Part shown: in pieces, positions 61,880 through 64,000 of the stretch | Position numbering within the stretch: the first letter of the stretch is position 1 | Layout: each line of letters begins with the position of its first letter | Assembly (NCBI GenBank): GCA_022457155.1 | Contig: JAJGOT010000504.1 | Span: 121,001 to 185,000, forward strand | Source of the DNA: Cladopsammia gracilis | Taxonomy: Eukaryota > Cnidaria > Anthozoa > Scleractinia > Dendrophylliidae | DNA: 64,000 nucleotides | Direction: 5' to 3' | Program-made: the position numbers and the translations under genes | Notes under the pieces: model-generated | Databases searched by the model: none | Seen by the model: only the letters and a program-made list of their open reading frames with translations | Told to the model about the DNA's origin: nothing

Positions 61880-62500
61880 GTGCGGTTTTCAATTGAGTGT
61901 GAAAGTAATTACACAATTGCTTGGTTTGTGATTGGCTAAAACAATCTCGCGCCACTTTCTCGACCAATCAGAAGTAAAACCAAAACCAATCGTGACTTGC
62001 TCGCACGCGTTTACCCGGTAGAGTCTACCTTCTATAGCTCAGAAGGAGGTCGGAAACTTATTGAGAATTATATAACGTAATGTCGACACTTAGAATTTTA
62101 TTTTCAATAAATTTTTAACTGTAAAAAAGAAAATCTAAAATCCCCACTCAGGATTGAACCTGTGACCTCAGCTAGGCTTAGGCTTACATAGCCTACCGTA
62201 CCACTGTACCACCTAGCTTCTCGGGCTGCTTAGTCCTAAATTTAACTATATAAACTGCTAACCCCAACCTCAACTGAAAGCTAACCAGTTACTCCTTTAT
62301 ATAAGTCTCAATAAGGTGTCCGACCTCCTTCTGAGCTATGGAATCTAGACTTTTCCCGTTTACCCGCGCTTGGCGCCGCCGACATGTAATTGCTTCGAGC
62401 TCTGATTGGTTCATTGGATTGTTTACGAGTGTTTTGATTGGTCAGAGTAATTACTTTGGTTTTGGTTTTACCACACTCAATTGACAGACTTCTTCCCGGT
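61880..62500. repeat. Inverted-repeat element of the CAATTGAGTG family with an inserted tRNA-like unit
   Basis: TTTTCAATTGAGTGTGAAAG...GCTCAGAAGGAGGTCGGAAAC on the left and GTCCGACCTCCTTCTGAGC...CACACTCAATTGAC on the right. The loop contains 62140-62226, which read leftward resembles a tRNA-derived SINE (TGGTACAGTGGTA and GGTTCAATCC). Confidence 0.6.
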
Positions 62501-62965
62501 TTCCTTTTTACCTTCACTCGGCGGCAGCGTATCTCGAACCGTAACCGCTTGATCACATCTAGATTATTAGTCTATGTGCTATTCACTTTATTTAAAAAAC
62601 ATGTCCATAGGTTAATGTATTCTCAGTAAGAAAAACCTAAACAATCTTATGTGGGGAAAGCGAAATGCCACGGAACAATAGAGCATTGCCTAGTTCTTAC
62701 ACGCATTGTTGCTTAAATTCAAAAGTCGTATTCGTACTCAGTTTCGTACTCGTACTCAAATCTCTCCCACATACCCATATCTCCCATGGATCTCAGCATA
62801 GTGGACGATGACTTTGATGCACACGTCATAGAGCAACCACAACGGCGACGGCAGCGAGAACGATACAAAACAATAGGTTTAATGAGCGAAAACAATGCCT
62901 CTGCACGTGCGTTTTACATTTTGATACATTTCCTTGCCGTTCCCTGAAAAACAACGTCAAATAAT
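62501..62965. other. Noncoding host DNA
   Basis: No recognisable gene or repeat beyond a CGTACTC short repetition near 62735-62758. Confidence 0.4.
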
Positions 62966-63985
62966 CAAACTAGTAGTTCCATATTGGAAGTGAAGTGCTG
63001 CCACATTGCGAGATGTGTGACGCTGGCTAAGAATCTTGAAAACGTTGGGCCGCCGACATAAATCAAACTTTACAAGCCATCGCCGTGGAATTAGGCAAAA
63101 TCCTTCAGTTCTGCCGTGCTGTGCACTCCGAAAGGTCTCAGATTTTTCCCACATGTAATAATTACTTGGGCGTAGCGACCAAGTATAAAAATGCAGTTTG
63201 GTCGTCCACAAATGTGCAGTATTGCGCAACACTGGGGACGGCGGGATTGTTCAAACCTTCACCGCGATCACACGTCCGAGGCGTTTTTCGTTTTATTTGG
63301 TGGGATTCATTTAGTATCAAGTGGAAACGTGGGCAAGGATGTATAAAATAATTAGTTTATGTAACTATCTTTTCATCTTTCCAGCTCAAAATAATAAGCT
63401 TCTTTTCGATCGTTGAAAACTGATCAAAACGTTTCGTGCCTGAGCAAAATTGTTTTGGCAAATGGCGCCGACAGTTCTGCGGTTCATAGTTTTCAAACAC
63501 TTACAACTTTTTTTAGTAAACTTTCAAAACGTTTAGTGAGTTGACAGTGTATTGTTAATATATGAAACTTTTAATAAACAGTGAAAATGACAACCTTAAC
63601 TTTGAAGTACTTTGGTTAACTTTTGCAAATTTCTCTCGTTTGACCGCGGTGGAGTACATACCTGTTGTTTGTTGATGCGAGGCGAACGTCACAAGGTGCG
63701 AGTTGTGTTTTCTCTGTTGCATCTAACAGTTTCATATTCAATATGCGTAAGGAAATTACTCAAGAAGACACTGCGAAAGTATTTGACACTCGCGATTAAT
63801 TCTACGATACCTTCATGACGGAAACCCGCTAAAACATGTTTAAACGAACATGAAGAAGATATATTTAGACGAATACATACATAGCGCTTATATAATAAGA
63901 AGTGAACAGTGGACAGCGAAGGAAGAAATATAAGCGTGGTAGGAATCCCAATTAATTTCATTTCTTTCGGTTGTTTGCCTTTCAT
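62966..63985. repeat. Dispersed repeat, second copy (inverted to 28640-29400)
   Basis: Both ends match the reverse complement of 29040-29395; the middle (about 63185-63895) is extra. Possibly the fuller version of the element, but no transposase is seen. Confidence 0.6.
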
Positions 63986-64000
63986 TAATTTTTATTTCGT

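Noticed and set aside
62308..62629. Small frames around 62308-62629
   Set aside because: They lie in an inverted-repeat element and show no protein-like pattern.

Overview
The window is animal genomic DNA, most likely from an anthozoan cnidarian such as a coral (inference from spliced metazoan genes, tandem BTB-kelch genes, many MITEs and a DIRS-type retroelement). Its first 18.36 kb are an integrated Polinton (Maverick)/adintovirus-like element. The element is far more AT-rich than the host DNA, and its left end lies outside the window.

1-18,359, Polinton. Leftward virion genes come first: a 2-TM protein, a fibre-like protein with phage-tail-fibre shaft motifs, the packaging ATPase, the double-jelly-roll major capsid protein, two small basic/membrane-active-type proteins, the penton-like minor capsid protein and an adenain-type protease. 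One rightward coiled-coil gene (3803-5032) lies among them. A rightward zinc ribbon / phospholipase A2-like / integrase-chromodomain block follows (9028-10,802). A leftward replication and transcription block ends the element (10,881-17,596): a possible ssDNA-binding protein, a VLTF3-like factor, protein-primed DNA polymerase B and several unknown genes. A 49-aa gene at 13,038-13,187 is too short for most gene callers. The replication block shares one promoter-like sequence and one hairpin class at gene ends; the virion block uses others. The element is mostly intact. PolB has one in-frame stop before its Exo I motif, and the zinc ribbon/PLA2/integrase block changes frame three times, twice at canonical -1 slippery heptamers. 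The right terminus carries a perfect 132-bp inverted repeat.

18,360-51,521, host segmental array. Single-exon BTB-BACK-kelch genes occur four times on the minus strand (A 19,409-21,977, B 25,846-27,603, C 33,388-35,133, D 49,773-51,521). Between them lie degenerate plus-strand exons of an unrecognised receptor-like protein (beta-sandwich exons and a TM exon). Copy A is broken by an 808-bp DNA transposon. Because the units are paralogous, several insertions (Polinton, a TTAA-type MITE, an 8-bp-TSD MITE, a 5.7-kb DIRS-type retroelement) can be compared with empty sites in the same window.

51,522-64,000. Kelch copy D is head-to-head with SLC33A1, the acetyl-CoA transporter of the ER membrane, which is complete in six exons (51,833-59,948). 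A broken copy of SLC33A1 exon 1 lies upstream of kelch copy C, so the duplicated unit included this shared 5' region. Intron 2 of SLC33A1 holds a minisatellite that seems to have grown inside a MITE, plus three fold-back elements. Beyond 59,948 I see only repeats and no supportable gene.
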